Shown: positions 8,672 through 16,685, counted from the stretch's first letter. The stretch is 64,000 bases of DNA from Synechococcus sp. MEDNS5 (GCF_014279875.1 NZ_CP047952.1:744001-808000); one strand, 5' to 3'. The notes: a model not told the origin generated them from the letters alone. A program made the numbers and translations.

Positions 8672-10260
8672 CGTTCCTTGAGGTGATCCCCCACGCGGAT
8701 GGCATTGGCAATCGCGGTGAGTGATGGATTCACTGCCGAGCTGCTGGGGAAGAAACTTGTATCCACAACATAAAGATTGTCCACTTCATGGGTGCGGCAG
8801 TTGAGATCCAGCACTGATTTGGTGGGATCTGTGCCGAAGCGGCAGGTCCCCATCTGGTGACCGACAGCCGCGATATCCATAGATGAGGCGAAGTACACCT
8901 GACGCTCAGCCAGGTGGTTCTGCAGGTAAAGCTTGTCGAGAAGACCTTCCAGCCTGTTGATCAGCTCCTGGGATGCCCGGTTGTTGGTCATGGTGTAGCT
9001 CAGCTTGATCTGGCCGTTGGCATCCACGGTGACCCGATTCTCGGGGCGCGGCAGGTCTTCCGTTTGCAGCCAGAAATCAAGCGAATGCTCAGCGATACGA
9101 TCCATGCTCCAGGTGGGAGCGAGAGCCGTTAAACGAGGCTTGTAACCCTTGATCATGGCTCCGTTCGTCTTGCCGGTCATCTGCACATTGCCCATCGGGT
9201 AGTCGAAGGCGTTATCACCGAAATACCAGTCGTTCACCGCAACAGTCTTCTGGAAGATTGTGGTGTTTGGTTCATGGGCGAGGGCTACAACGGCCTTGCA
9301 GTTGTGGAACATATAATTCCTTCCCACCTGTTCGGAGCTGTTGGCCAGTCCCTTGGGGTGGGCATCATTGGCTGACATCAGCAACAGTCGGGCAGAGTTC
9401 GCCGCTCCAGCTGAAATCACCACAATGTCTCCGCGGAAGCGGCGCTCTTCACCACGGTGATTCACAACAACTTCGGTGATCTCACGTCCGCTGGCGTCGG
9501 TCTTGAGCTTGCAGACTTCCGCTTCGGTCAGCAGAAAAACGTTGTCGTGATCCAGGGCTGGACGCACACCCATCACTTCGGCGTCGCCTTTGGCGTGCAC
9601 GAGACAGGGGAAACCGTCGCAGCGGTTGCATCGCACACAGGCGCTGAAGGCTGGGTCCAGCTCATTCATGGCCACGCCGGTTGGTGCATGGAAGGGATGA
9701 AGACCAGCGGAGCGCAGATCAGTCACCAGTTTCTGCATCCGCGGCTCGTGGCTGATCGGTGCGTAGGGGTAAGGCGAGGACGCCGGTGGCTCGGTGGGAT
9801 CTTCACCTCGCTCGCCATGCACGTGATACCACTCTTCGGCTTTGCGGTAGTAGGGCTCGAAGACGTCGTATTTGAGGGGCCATTCCGGTGACTCACCATC
9901 AACGTGAATCACTGATTCAAAATCCCGCTCCCGAAGGCGGAAGTGGGCCGCTCCGTACATCTTTGAGGCACCACCGACGAAGTAATGACTTCCGGGTTGA
10001 AATTCTTTTCCGTTCTTGTCGAGCCAGGGATCGGTTGAGACGTAGCGATCCTTCTGAAAAACTTCCACAGGGTCCCAGTTCTGAGGTTCTCGGGGCAGCC
10101 AGCCACCTCGCTCCAGGATCAGAATCGAATGGCCTGAATCGGCCAGGGCCCGCGCTAGAGAACCGCCACCAGCACCACTGCCGATGATCACCACGTTGAA
10201 GTGATCGCCTTTGGGCTCCATCGGCGTCTGACGCTGCGCGGAGCAGGTGGCAAAATCCAT
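8662..10260 (-). CDS. GMC family FAD-dependent oxidoreductase with a Cys cluster
   Basis: A 532-residue flavoprotein that probably oxidises a sugar or alcohol. The dinucleotide-binding fold is VVIIGSGAGGG at about residues 23-33, followed by ILERG. The GMC C-terminal domain has HQMGTCRFG and VDTSFFPSS..NPSLT, supplying the catalytic His and Asn. A cysteine cluster C208-x2-C211-x2-C214-x4-C219 (CVRCNRCDGFPC) interrupts the fold and resembles a metal or Fe-S site. There is no Tat signal, so it should be cytoplasmic. The start may be the Met at residue 14. Choline-dehydrogenase-like annotations would be misleading; the substrate is unknown. Confidence 0.9.
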   Translation of the reverse strand: MDFATCSAQRQTPMEPKGDHFNVVIIGSGAGGGSLARALADSGHSILILERGGWLPREPQNWDPVEVFQKDRYVSTDPWLDKNGKEFQPGSHYFVGGASKMYGAAHFRLRERDFESVIHVDGESPEWPLKYDVFEPYYRKAEEWYHVHGERGEDPTEPPASSPYPYAPISHEPRMQKLVTDLRSAGLHPFHAPTGVAMNELDPAFSACVRCNRCDGFPCLVHAKGDAEVMGVRPALDHDNVFLLTEAEVCKLKTDASGREITEVVVNHRGEERRFRGDIVVISAGAANSARLLLMSANDAHPKGLANSSEQVGRNYMFHNCKAVVALAHEPNTTIFQKTVAVNDWYFGDNAFDYPMGNVQMTGKTNGAMIKGYKPRLTALAPTWSMDRIAEHSLDFWLQTEDLPRPENRVTVDANGQIKLSYTMTNNRASQELINRLEGLLDKLYLQNHLAERQVYFASSMDIAAVGHQMGTCRFGTDPTKSVLDLNCRTHEVDNLYVVDTSFFPSSSAVNPSLTAIANAIRVGDHLKERLG

Positions 10261-10348
10261 CGGTGGTACTTAAAGCACTTCCTGAACGGTAGGTAAGGCT
10301 TCCGATGACGTCAGGAGATGCGTGCTGAGCCGCACCGCCTGGAGGGGA

Positions 10349-13045
10349 TTAGGTCTGCCAACGATTCAGCTGCGTGATCATCTTGGCGATAATGGCGCTC
10401 CACCCTGTTTGATGACTGGCTCCGACGCCCGCGCCGCTGCAGCCATGGAAATATTCATTGAACAGGAAGAGATCACGCCACAGAGGGTTCTGCTGAAACT
10501 GTTCAACAGTGCCATTGAAGGCTCGTCGTCCGTCGGCATCGCGGCGGAAGATGCCGATCAGGCGTTGTTCCAACTCAAGGGAAATCTGCCAGAGGTTCAG
10601 TTCCCTGCCGGACCCTGTCGGGAATTCCATTTTGAAATCGTCGCCGAAGAAATGGCCGAATTTCTGAAGGGCTTCGATCAGTAGGTAGTTGATCGGCATC
10701 CAGATGGGGCCCCGCCAGTTGGAGTTACCTCCAAACATGGCAACTGGGCTGTCGGCCGGGCTGTAGCTGATCGTGGCGTAGTCATCTCCCTGCTGATATG
10801 AATATGGATTGTTTTCGTAAACCTTCGAGAGGCTGCGAATGCCGTAGGGAGACAGGAACTCCTGTTCATCGAACACTCTCGTCAGAATTCGCCGCAGGCG
10901 GTTGGGAGGCACGATTGAAAACAGAACCCTGTCCCGGTGCCATGTGCCGAGGTGCGGGATCGCATCAAATGGGGCTCCGCGTTCCTTCCCTAACTCATTG
11001 AGGTAGCTGCGCACATCCAGGGCTGGAATTGAATCCACCGTCTGGGCGTCAAAGGTGGCGATCGCCAGCAATGGGATCAGTCCGCTGAGAGAGCGGGTGC
11101 GCAGGTAATCGGAGCTCCCGTCCGGCCGTTTCAGCACGTCGTAATAGAACCCATCCGCTTCGTCCCAATTCACGAATCCACGCCCTGAAGGACTGTTCAG
11201 GGCATAGGTCAGCCGACTGAAGTCGCTGACAAAGCGTTCACATAAGCCTTTGTACTCCTCTCGATCACTCGCTAGCAGAACACAGGCCTCCAGCATGTTG
11301 AGACTGAGCATGCCCATCCAGGCTGTGCCATCGGATTGCTCGATCCGACTGCCGTCTTTCAGGGGATAACGGCGATCGAAGATGGCGATGTTGTCGAGCC
11401 CGAGGAAGCCGCCTTCGAACAGGCTGTCCCCGTTGCGATCCGTGCGGTTGGCCCACCAGCCGTATTCGAGCAGAAGCTCCCGCAGGCTGGCGCGAAGAAA
11501 GGGGTAGTCCTTTTGCCCATGGGTGCGCTTGGAGATCTGGAAAATGCGCAGGCTGGCCCAGGCTCCGATCGGTGGATTGGCATCGGATAAGGCCCATTCG
11601 TAGGCGGGGGACTGCCCGTTGTTGGCTGTCACGCTCGCCTGGCGAAGCATGCGGGCCTGACGCTTTGCTTCGCCGGGGTCGAGTTCTGCGAAGGCCACGG
11701 CGTGAACCATGAGATCCCACTGACAGAAGTAGGGATATTCCCAACAGTCCGGCATCGAGATGATGTTGCGGGCTCGCAGAGTGCTCCAGTAAGCGTTCTC
11801 GGTGTGCCAACGGCTTTCCGGTGGTCTCAGAGAGTTGCTGTCGCCGCGCAACCATCGGGCGACATACCAGTTGTAAAACTTGCGGCACCAGAACAACCCG
11901 GCCGCCGCCGCGGCGTGGATCGCTCGGTCTTCCGTACCCAGGCCCGGTGCCACCCACTGCAGGTGATCCTCCCAGTCCTGTCGACGCTGGCTCAGGACGG
12001 CTTCGACCTGACTGGACTCCATCGGGTCTGGAGCCTTCGCTCCGTGATGGTCATGTCGGCAGAGGCGAAGATTCACCTGCCAGACCTCGCCTGGTTCAAG
12101 ACGGCGTTGGAGATGAAGCGCTGCTTTGCTGCCCTCGCCGATCGGGTTCACGGCGTCTGTTTGCCCTTCGATCAGATACCGGTGAAAGGCATCCTTCACA
12201 TAGGGCTGGCGAAGCGGTTGGTTGTAAAGGCGCTCGGTGTTGGTTTCGTTCTCCGTGAACAGCCAGGTGCCCTGCTCGCTGCAGCTGAGGTTGTACGACG
12301 CCAACTCTTTCAATGCGTCGCTGACGACCACGCCGTCTGCAAGACGAATCCGTGGATGTGCGCTGTTTTCATCACCCCAGTCCCAGGTGTTGCGGAACCA
12401 GAGACTGGGAAGCAGATGAAGATCCGCTGCCTCTGGTCCCTGGTTGGTCACCGTGAGGCGGATCAGTAGATCCTCTGGCGAGACCTTGGCGTATTCAACG
12501 TCCAGATCGAAGAAGCGGTTTCCAGAAAAAATTCCGGTGTCGACCAACTCGAATTCAGTCTCATCCCGGCTGCGGCGTCGGTTCTCATCGCGCAGCCGTT
12601 CGTAGGGAAAGCGATCCTGCGGATAGCGGTACAGGGCCTTGGCGTAGCTGCATGTGGGTGTGCCCGCCTGGTGATACATCGTGTCTTTGAGGTCTTCCCC
12701 GTGATTGCCTTCAGGGTTTCCCAGACCGAACAAGCGTTCCTTGAGCACAGGATCTTTCCCGTTCCAAAGCACGGGAGCGAAGCAGAGCAGACCGTTTTCA
12801 TCGCTCAGACCGAGAAGGCCATCCTCACCCCAGCGATAGGTTCGTAGATGGCTGTGATCGAAGGGAAAAGAGTTCCAGGCGTTGCCATCGTCCGAATAAT
12901 CTTCACGGACCGTTCCCCACTGGCGATCACTGAGATAGGTCCCCCAGAGGTCCCATGGCTTCAGACCCGCATCCCTCTCCCGGGATCGAACCAACTCCAT
13001 CGGCTCCTCGCCCAATTGAGCGGTCGAGATTATGGACGTAGTCAT
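10349..13045 (-). CDS. GH63-like glycoside hydrolase (MGH1 type)
   Basis: An 898-residue protein whose C-terminal half is an (alpha/alpha)6 barrel of the GH63 group that includes bacterial mannosylglycerate and glucosylglycerate hydrolases. Landmarks are CWEYPYFCQWDLMVHA, QSDGTAWMGMLSLNML and NWRGPIWMPINYLL. The N-terminal beta-rich part begins at DLWGTYLSDRQWG. ATG 13045 is chosen; the frame stays open upstream but runs through the tRNA-Leu gene, so longer starts are implausible. There is no signal peptide, so it acts on intracellular sugar. Marine Synechococcus make glucosylglycerate as an osmolyte, which makes that a plausible substrate, but this is inference. Confidence 0.87.
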   Translation of the reverse strand: MTTSIISTAQLGEEPMELVRSRERDAGLKPWDLWGTYLSDRQWGTVREDYSDDGNAWNSFPFDHSHLRTYRWGEDGLLGLSDENGLLCFAPVLWNGKDPVLKERLFGLGNPEGNHGEDLKDTMYHQAGTPTCSYAKALYRYPQDRFPYERLRDENRRRSRDETEFELVDTGIFSGNRFFDLDVEYAKVSPEDLLIRLTVTNQGPEAADLHLLPSLWFRNTWDWGDENSAHPRIRLADGVVVSDALKELASYNLSCSEQGTWLFTENETNTERLYNQPLRQPYVKDAFHRYLIEGQTDAVNPIGEGSKAALHLQRRLEPGEVWQVNLRLCRHDHHGAKAPDPMESSQVEAVLSQRRQDWEDHLQWVAPGLGTEDRAIHAAAAAGLFWCRKFYNWYVARWLRGDSNSLRPPESRWHTENAYWSTLRARNIISMPDCWEYPYFCQWDLMVHAVAFAELDPGEAKRQARMLRQASVTANNGQSPAYEWALSDANPPIGAWASLRIFQISKRTHGQKDYPFLRASLRELLLEYGWWANRTDRNGDSLFEGGFLGLDNIAIFDRRYPLKDGSRIEQSDGTAWMGMLSLNMLEACVLLASDREEYKGLCERFVSDFSRLTYALNSPSGRGFVNWDEADGFYYDVLKRPDGSSDYLRTRSLSGLIPLLAIATFDAQTVDSIPALDVRSYLNELGKERGAPFDAIPHLGTWHRDRVLFSIVPPNRLRRILTRVFDEQEFLSPYGIRSLSKVYENNPYSYQQGDDYATISYSPADSPVAMFGGNSNWRGPIWMPINYLLIEALQKFGHFFGDDFKMEFPTGSGRELNLWQISLELEQRLIGIFRRDADGRRAFNGTVEQFQQNPLWRDLFLFNEYFHGCSGAGVGASHQTGWSAIIAKMITQLNRWQT

Positions 13046-13129
13046 GCGGTGGTCTGATTCCTTGCCCCAGAACGTAGAGAGGGATTCACAGACTGCCCAT
13101 GGGATTGTCCGCGCAATAGGAAGCTCGGA

Positions 13130-13215
13130 TGGGGGCGGGGGGACTTGAACCCCCACAGGATTTTCATCCCAAACGATTTTAAGTCGCGTGCGTCTACCGA
13201 TTCCGCCACGCCCCC
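13130..13215 (-). tRNA. tRNA-Leu(UAA), intron-less
   Basis: The minus strand folds into an 86-nt class II tRNA. The acceptor stem GGGGGCG pairs perfectly with CGCCCCC, followed by discriminator A. The D-arm contains GGCGGAATCGGTAGACGC, the anticodon loop is CTTAAAA (anticodon TAA), there is a long variable arm, and the T-arm has GTTCAAGTC. No CCA is encoded. The anticodon arm is continuous, so the group I intron found at this tRNA in many freshwater cyanobacteria and in chloroplasts is absent. Confidence 0.95.
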
Positions 13216-13272
13216 GGAAACCCACTGGCTCCGATACGGCATCCTAGATTCTCCTGAGGACGGGAATCATCA

Positions 13273-13524
13273 GTGACGATTGAGACGCTTCTGAATGCCT
13301 TTCCCCAGGAGACTCTCCTGGTGATCGGTGCCTACGGCGCCCTCGGAGCGGCTTATCTCGTGGTCATCCCGCTGTTTCTTTATTTCTGGATGAACCGTCG
13401 CTGGACGGTGATGGGCAAGCTGGAGCGACTGGGAATCTATGGACTCGTTTTTCTTTTCTTCCCGGGGTTGATCCTGTTTGCACCCTTCCTCAATCTGCGA
13501 CTCAGCGGCCAAGGAGACGTTTGA
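13273..13524 (+). CDS. ndhL: NAD(P)H-quinone oxidoreductase subunit L
   Basis: An 83-residue membrane subunit of the cyanobacterial NDH-1 complex, involved in cyclic electron flow, respiration and CO2 uptake. Two to three hydrophobic helices are visible, with the conserved [15 protein letters not shown] and FFWMNRRW-like block ([16 protein letters not shown]) characteristic of NdhL. The start is GTG at 13273. The gene lies head-to-tail with a DUF3007 gene and just before trpA, an arrangement I recall from other cyanobacteria. It is divergent from the tRNA-Leu gene. Confidence 0.93.
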   Translation: MTIETLLNAFPQETLLVIGAYGALGAAYLVVIPLFLYFWMNRRWTVMGKLERLGIYGLVFLFFPGLILFAPFLNLRLSGQGDV

Positions 13525-13525
13525 T

Positions 13526-13882
13526 TTGACGCGAGCAGGAGTTTTGTCGCTGGGAGCCGCCCTGCTTGTGGCCGGGGGCCTGGGATACGCGGCATTTCAG
13601 GCACTGGGTCTGAAGGGATTTTCAGCGGGTATCGCAGCAGAAGCTCTGTTGGTGCTTGTGGTTGTTTTGTGGACAAGCAGTTATCTCTTTCGGGTCATCA
13701 CCGGTCGAATGACCTACATGCAACAAAGGCGCAATTACAGAGCTGAGTACGACGCTCTCACGGATCAGCAGTTGCAGGCGCGTTTCGATGCGATGACGCC
13801 TGAAGAGCAAGCGGCATTATTGGCCTCAGTCTCTGGTGAGAAGCCTGAGGAATCACAAGACAAGGTTTCTTCCGACTCGTAG
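13526..13882 (+). CDS. DUF3007 family membrane protein
   Basis: A 118-residue protein with two hydrophobic helices ([15 protein letters not shown] and a second around [11 protein letters not shown]) and a soluble C-terminus beginning [19 protein letters not shown]. This pattern is DUF3007, found almost only in cyanobacteria and plastid-bearing plants and usually next to ndhL. The start is TTG at 13526, one base after the ndhL stop; the frame extends upstream inside ndhL but the TTG fits the family N-terminus. Its role is unknown; the linkage to ndhL suggests NDH-1 assembly or membrane function. Confidence 0.85.
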   Translation: MTRAGVLSLGAALLVAGGLGYAAFQALGLKGFSAGIAAEALLVLVVVLWTSSYLFRVITGRMTYMQQRRNYRAEYDALTDQQLQARFDAMTPEEQAALLASVSGEKPEESQDKVSSDS

Positions 13883-13913
13883 GCTCGCTGCCATCACATT
13901 GTCAGATTCTGCG

Positions 13914-14717
13914 ATGCAGCCCTCGTCAAGAATCGCTGAGGTCTTCGCCAAGACTGCTCGTGAGCAGCGCCTCGCACTGATGCCTTTCATCGTGGCTGGA
14001 GATCCGAATCTCGAAAGTACGGCCGAAATCCTTCTCAGCCTTCAATCCAATGGTGCTGATGTGGTGGAACTAGGCATTCCTTACAGCGATCCACTGGCGG
14101 ATGGTCCGGTGATTCAATCTGCTGCTTATCGGGCGTTGGCACAGAACACCACGCCATCCAACGTGCTCACCATGCTGCATGGTTTGCGCGATCGTCTGAC
14201 GATGCCGGTGGTGCTGTTCACCTACAGCAATCCTCTGCTGAACCGTGGTGCGGAACAATTCTTCGCTGAGGCTGCAGCCGCAGGAGTCACAGGACTGGTG
14301 GTGCCCGATCTTCCCTTGGAAGAGGCTGAACGTTTGTCTCCGCTGGCTGCTCAGCAAGGCCTTGATCTGGTTCTGCTTGTGGCGCCCACCACTCCAGAAG
14401 ATCGTCGGTGCAGGATCGCGACATCCAGCCGCGGATTCACGTATCTCGTCAGTGTTACAGGAGTAACGGGTGAACGTGCATCGCTTCAAGATCGTGTGGC
14501 AGAGCTGGTGCTTTCGTTGAAGGGATTGGAGGCAGGACCTGTTGCGGTGGGGTTTGGAATCTCAGGGGCTGATCAGGTCCGTCAGGTGCGGGAGTGGGGT
14601 GCTGATGGGGCCATCATTGGCAGTGCTCTCGTTAAAAGAATCGCCGCTGCACAACCTGGTTGCGCAGCGGCGGAAGCAGGTGAATTCTGCCGGGAGCTTC
14701 GAGAGGCTGCCGGCTGA
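13914..14717 (+). CDS. trpA: Tryptophan synthase alpha subunit
   Basis: Cleaves indole-3-glycerol phosphate to indole and glyceraldehyde 3-phosphate, with TrpB as partner. The catalytic Glu lies in [11 protein letters not shown] and the Asp in [12 protein letters not shown]. The phosphate-binding loops are ITLV-like segments, including [10 protein letters not shown] and [10 protein letters not shown]. The protein is 267 residues, the normal family length. ATG 13914 is preferred over an upstream frame extension that would overlap the DUF3007 gene. trpB is not in this window, as usual for the scattered trp genes of cyanobacteria. The 3' end contains a strong hairpin within codons. Confidence 0.96.
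   Translation: MQPSSRIAEVFAKTAREQRLALMPFIVAGDPNLESTAEILLSLQSNGADVVELGIPYSDPLADGPVIQSAAYRALAQNTTPSNVLTMLHGLRDRLTMPVVLFTYSNPLLNRGAEQFFAEAAAAGVTGLVVPDLPLEEAERLSPLAAQQGLDLVLLVAPTTPEDRRCRIATSSRGFTYLVSVTGVTGERASLQDRVAELVLSLKGLEAGPVAVGFGISGADQVRQVREWGADGAIIGSALVKRIAAAQPGCAAAEAGEFCRELREAAG
14642..14672. repeat. Inverted repeat inside the 3' end of trpA
   Basis: Two 14-base arms (CGCCGCTGCACAAC and GTTGCGCAGCGGCG) pair with one mismatch around a CTG centre. The repeat lies in codons for [12 protein letters not shown], 45 bases before the trpA stop and facing the AbrB gene. No T-run follows. Confidence 0.6.
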
Positions 14718-14720
14718 TGA

Positions 14721-15092
14721 TCACTCTTCGTCTTCGTCAGTTCCGCCAACGGGAACGAGGCGAATCTGCTTGCGACCAAGCTTGATTTCGAACTCATCAC
14801 CAGGCTTGAGATCAAGCATGGCTGTATAAGCCTTGCCAATCAACAGATTGCCGTTGCCTTGAACGGTTGCGACATAAGAAAGCTTGCGACCGCCTTTGCC
14901 GATTCCAGCAACGCCGGTAGCGCCGAGATTCACTCCCTTGGCTTCGAGTAGTGCTTCGTAGAAGGCGGTGAAGTTGAGGCGCTCCCCACCATCCTTCTTG
15001 TTGGACACATAACCGCAGGCACGGACGAGATCAGACTTGCTGACATCACCCAGCTCCTTCACTTTGTTCAGCAGGTCAGCACCAGTAAGCAT
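14721..15092 (-). CDS. AbrB-like transcriptional regulator, cyanobacterial CalA type
   Basis: A 123-residue DNA-binding protein. The N-terminal half (LLNKVKELG...SKSDLVRACGYV) and the C-terminal SpoVT/AbrB-like segment (AYTAMLDLKPGDEFEIKLGRKQIRLV) match the cyanobacteria-specific cyAbrB family, which regulates carbon and nitrogen metabolism, hydrogenase and stress genes. In this family the AbrB fold is at the C-terminus. ATG 15092 is chosen over a start five residues upstream because it leaves the usual MLTGADLLNKVK. It ends in an acidic tail (GGTDEDEE). It is convergent with trpA with 3 bases between stops, and divergent from the YciI gene. Confidence 0.88.
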   Translation of the reverse strand: MLTGADLLNKVKELGDVSKSDLVRACGYVSNKKDGGERLNFTAFYEALLEAKGVNLGATGVAGIGKGGRKLSYVATVQGNGNLLIGKAYTAMLDLKPGDEFEIKLGRKQIRLVPVGGTDEDEE

Positions 15093-15186
15093 GGTGATTG
15101 AAAACATCTACTTACTGAACATAGCGCTTAATGTGCAGCATGTGCCATCCTTTGCATCGGTTTTGTACCTACTGGGCAAGCAACCT

Positions 15187-15456
15187 ATGGCTCGATTCGT
15201 TCTCTGGGGTCTGTACTGCGAAGATGCTCTTCAAAAAAGAGTGCCTTTTCGGGATGAGCATCTTGCTCGACTGCAAAGTCTCAAGGACGACGGCACCTTG
15301 ATCACTCTGGGTCCTACAGAGGGCAGCACTCATGTGTTCGGAGTGTTCGAAATGAAGAGTGAATCCGCGGTTCGCGCGCTGCTGGAAGCTGATGTCTATT
15401 GGCGCGAGGGTATCTGGACGCGTCTGGATATTTATCCCTGGGTCCAGGCGTTCTGA
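15187..15456 (+). CDS. YciI-like protein
   Basis: An 89-residue protein with a ferredoxin-like alpha/beta fold. The pattern MARFVLWGLYCEDALQKR, followed by RDEHLARLQSLKDDGTLITLGP and FEMKSESAVRALLEADVY, is typical of YciI-like domains, which carry a conserved His (in RDEHL) near a putative active site. The biochemical role of most members is unknown. ATG 15187 is chosen by family length; the open frame extends upstream past the AbrB start. Its 3' end overlaps the convergent cytochrome gene by 25 bases. Confidence 0.85.
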   Translation: MARFVLWGLYCEDALQKRVPFRDEHLARLQSLKDDGTLITLGPTEGSTHVFGVFEMKSESAVRALLEADVYWREGIWTRLDIYPWVQAF

Positions 15457-15764
15457 GCTTGAAGCCAGACCCAATCACCCACGACGATCTCGTTTCCCTC
15501 GCCGAGGGCATCGCCATAACCGCTCATCTGGCCGATTCCCTCTCTGGCGATCGTTGCAATCGCTTCTGGATTGTCCAGGCCTCGTTTCGATAGATCCTTC
15601 AATTTCAATGATCGGCCGCGGCGAATGATGTTGCCACCGTTGGGATGACATCCAGCGCAGTGGAGATCAAACAGCTGGGCGCCATCTGTGGATAGGGCGC
15701 TGACCCTCTGTGCCGGCAAAACAAGAGCGATCAATAATCCGGCGACAATCAATAGTGCTCGCAT
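15432..15764 (-). CDS. c6-like cytochrome, c6B/c6C type
   Basis: A 110-residue secreted c-type cytochrome. The signal peptide covers about residues 1-23 (LLIVAGLLIALVLPA, cleavage near VSA-LS). The heme site is CAGCH and the sixth ligand is Met in GQMSGYG. Compared with the petJ product in this window, the Gln that precedes the NG(K)NAMP loop by four residues is replaced by Ile (AIATIAREG versus AIEHQIENG). In c6A/c6B/c6C proteins a nonpolar residue here lowers the redox potential, so this protein is unlikely to be the normal PSI donor. The acceptor is unknown. Confidence 0.88.
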   Translation of the reverse strand: MRALLIVAGLLIALVLPAQRVSALSTDGAQLFDLHCAGCHPNGGNIIRRGRSLKLKDLSKRGLDNPEAIATIAREGIGQMSGYGDALGEGNEIVVGDWVWLQAQNAWTQG

Positions 15765-15787
15765 CGCCAGGAACCCTTTGAGGATTC

Positions 15788-16033
15788 TCAGTCTGCCTTC
15801 GAGGCGGTGTCATTGATCCGATGGGAGCGCTGGTAGCGAAGCACAAGATCCTCAGGGGAGCGATAGCTCTGCGGAAGCGATCGATGCAGGCGTTGGAGAT
15901 AGTCCCAGCAGATGGTGCGCTGAATGGCCGTCATGGATCGCCCTTCAGACACAAGGCGACGCAAGGCTTGGCAATAGCTTGAAAATCCTGCTTCCAGATC
16001 ACCGATCGTGAGCGTGCGACTTGAGGCGGTCAT
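15788..16033 (-). CDS. Small conserved hypothetical protein
   Basis: An 81-residue soluble protein, helical by composition (DLEAGFSSYCQALRRLVSEG, then a basic, aromatic middle CWDYLQRLHRSLPQSY). I recognise no motif. It lies 23 bases upstream of the c6-like cytochrome gene on the same strand, so the two may share a transcript. The frame, codon use and tight spacing support a real gene. The function is unknown. Confidence 0.6.
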   Translation of the reverse strand: MTASSRTLTIGDLEAGFSSYCQALRRLVSEGRSMTAIQRTICWDYLQRLHRSLPQSYRSPEDLVLRYQRSHRINDTASKAD

Positions 16034-16118
16034 GACCGAATCTGTCAGGTTCCCCTGACTTTCGTGGTGTCCCCGTCTTTTCGTCTGTTGCCAGGATCAC
16101 GAGATTGCTTTGGATGTC

Positions 16119-16685
16119 ATGGCAGAAGCGGATCTGCAGCGGTTTCTCAAGAAGGTCAAGGCGCTGAATGCCCTCGTTGAGCACCTCGAGAGCGATCCTG
16201 CTTCTCGGAGACAGTTCGCTTCCTGCTCGGATCACAACGCAGTTGTGGCTTTGGCTTCAGCGTGGGGATTCGATATTGGACGCCGTTGGGGAGAGACATC
16301 GTTTGCTCCGCAAGCTCCATCGACGGCGACGACCAACCTTCTGGCGGATGTGGGTTGTCTTCCGGGTGAGGAACAGGAGAACGTTCTATGCAGCGGACCG
16401 GATTGGAGGCTGGTGAGAATCCAATCCAACGGCTCAAGCACTCCCGCAGGCTCTTGGTACGAGCAGAAAGAGCATGAATGGTTGACCTTGCTGAAGGGGA
16501 GCGCCCTTCTTCGACTGGCTGAACCTGACCAGCTGGTCGATCTCAGTGTTGGAGATCAGCTCTTGCTTCCGGCCGGTCGTCGTCATCGGGTGGAAAGGAC
16601 TGATCCCCATCCAGGTACGACCTGGTTGGCTCTGTATTGGGCTGATGCCCCTGGGCTGATCCCCACGGCCGCATCGAACGTTTAA
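16119..16685 (+). CDS. Nif11-cupin fusion protein
   Basis: A 188-residue protein with two recognisable parts. Residues 1-60 are a Nif11-like helical domain (ADLQRFLKKVKALNALVEHL, then VVALASAWGFDIG). Residues about 95-180 are a cupin barrel with motif 1 in WYEQKEHEWLTLLKGSALL and motif 2 in GDQLLLPAGRRHRVERTD. EHEWLTLLKG and RRHRVE match the EHxxLxGxG/PxxxxHxV pattern of the YjlB-like small cupins. The start is ATG 16119; a TTG lies three codons upstream. The gene is convergent with psiE, and the last 143 bases overlap psiE on the opposite strand. Confidence 0.8.
   Translation: MAEADLQRFLKKVKALNALVEHLESDPASRRQFASCSDHNAVVALASAWGFDIGRRWGETSFAPQAPSTATTNLLADVGCLPGEEQENVLCSGPDWRLVRIQSNGSSTPAGSWYEQKEHEWLTLLKGSALLRLAEPDQLVDLSVGDQLLLPAGRRHRVERTDPHPGTTWLALYWADAPGLIPTAASNV

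Noticed and set aside
11053-11064. HIP1 octamer (GCGATCGC) as an organising repeat
   Set aside because: Only a few copies were noticed (for example near 8417, 11058, 33393 and 58433), inside genes and without pattern.
13046-13225. N-terminal extension of the GH63-like gene
   Set aside because: It would translate through the tRNA-Leu gene; an ATG at 13045 with the family start is better.
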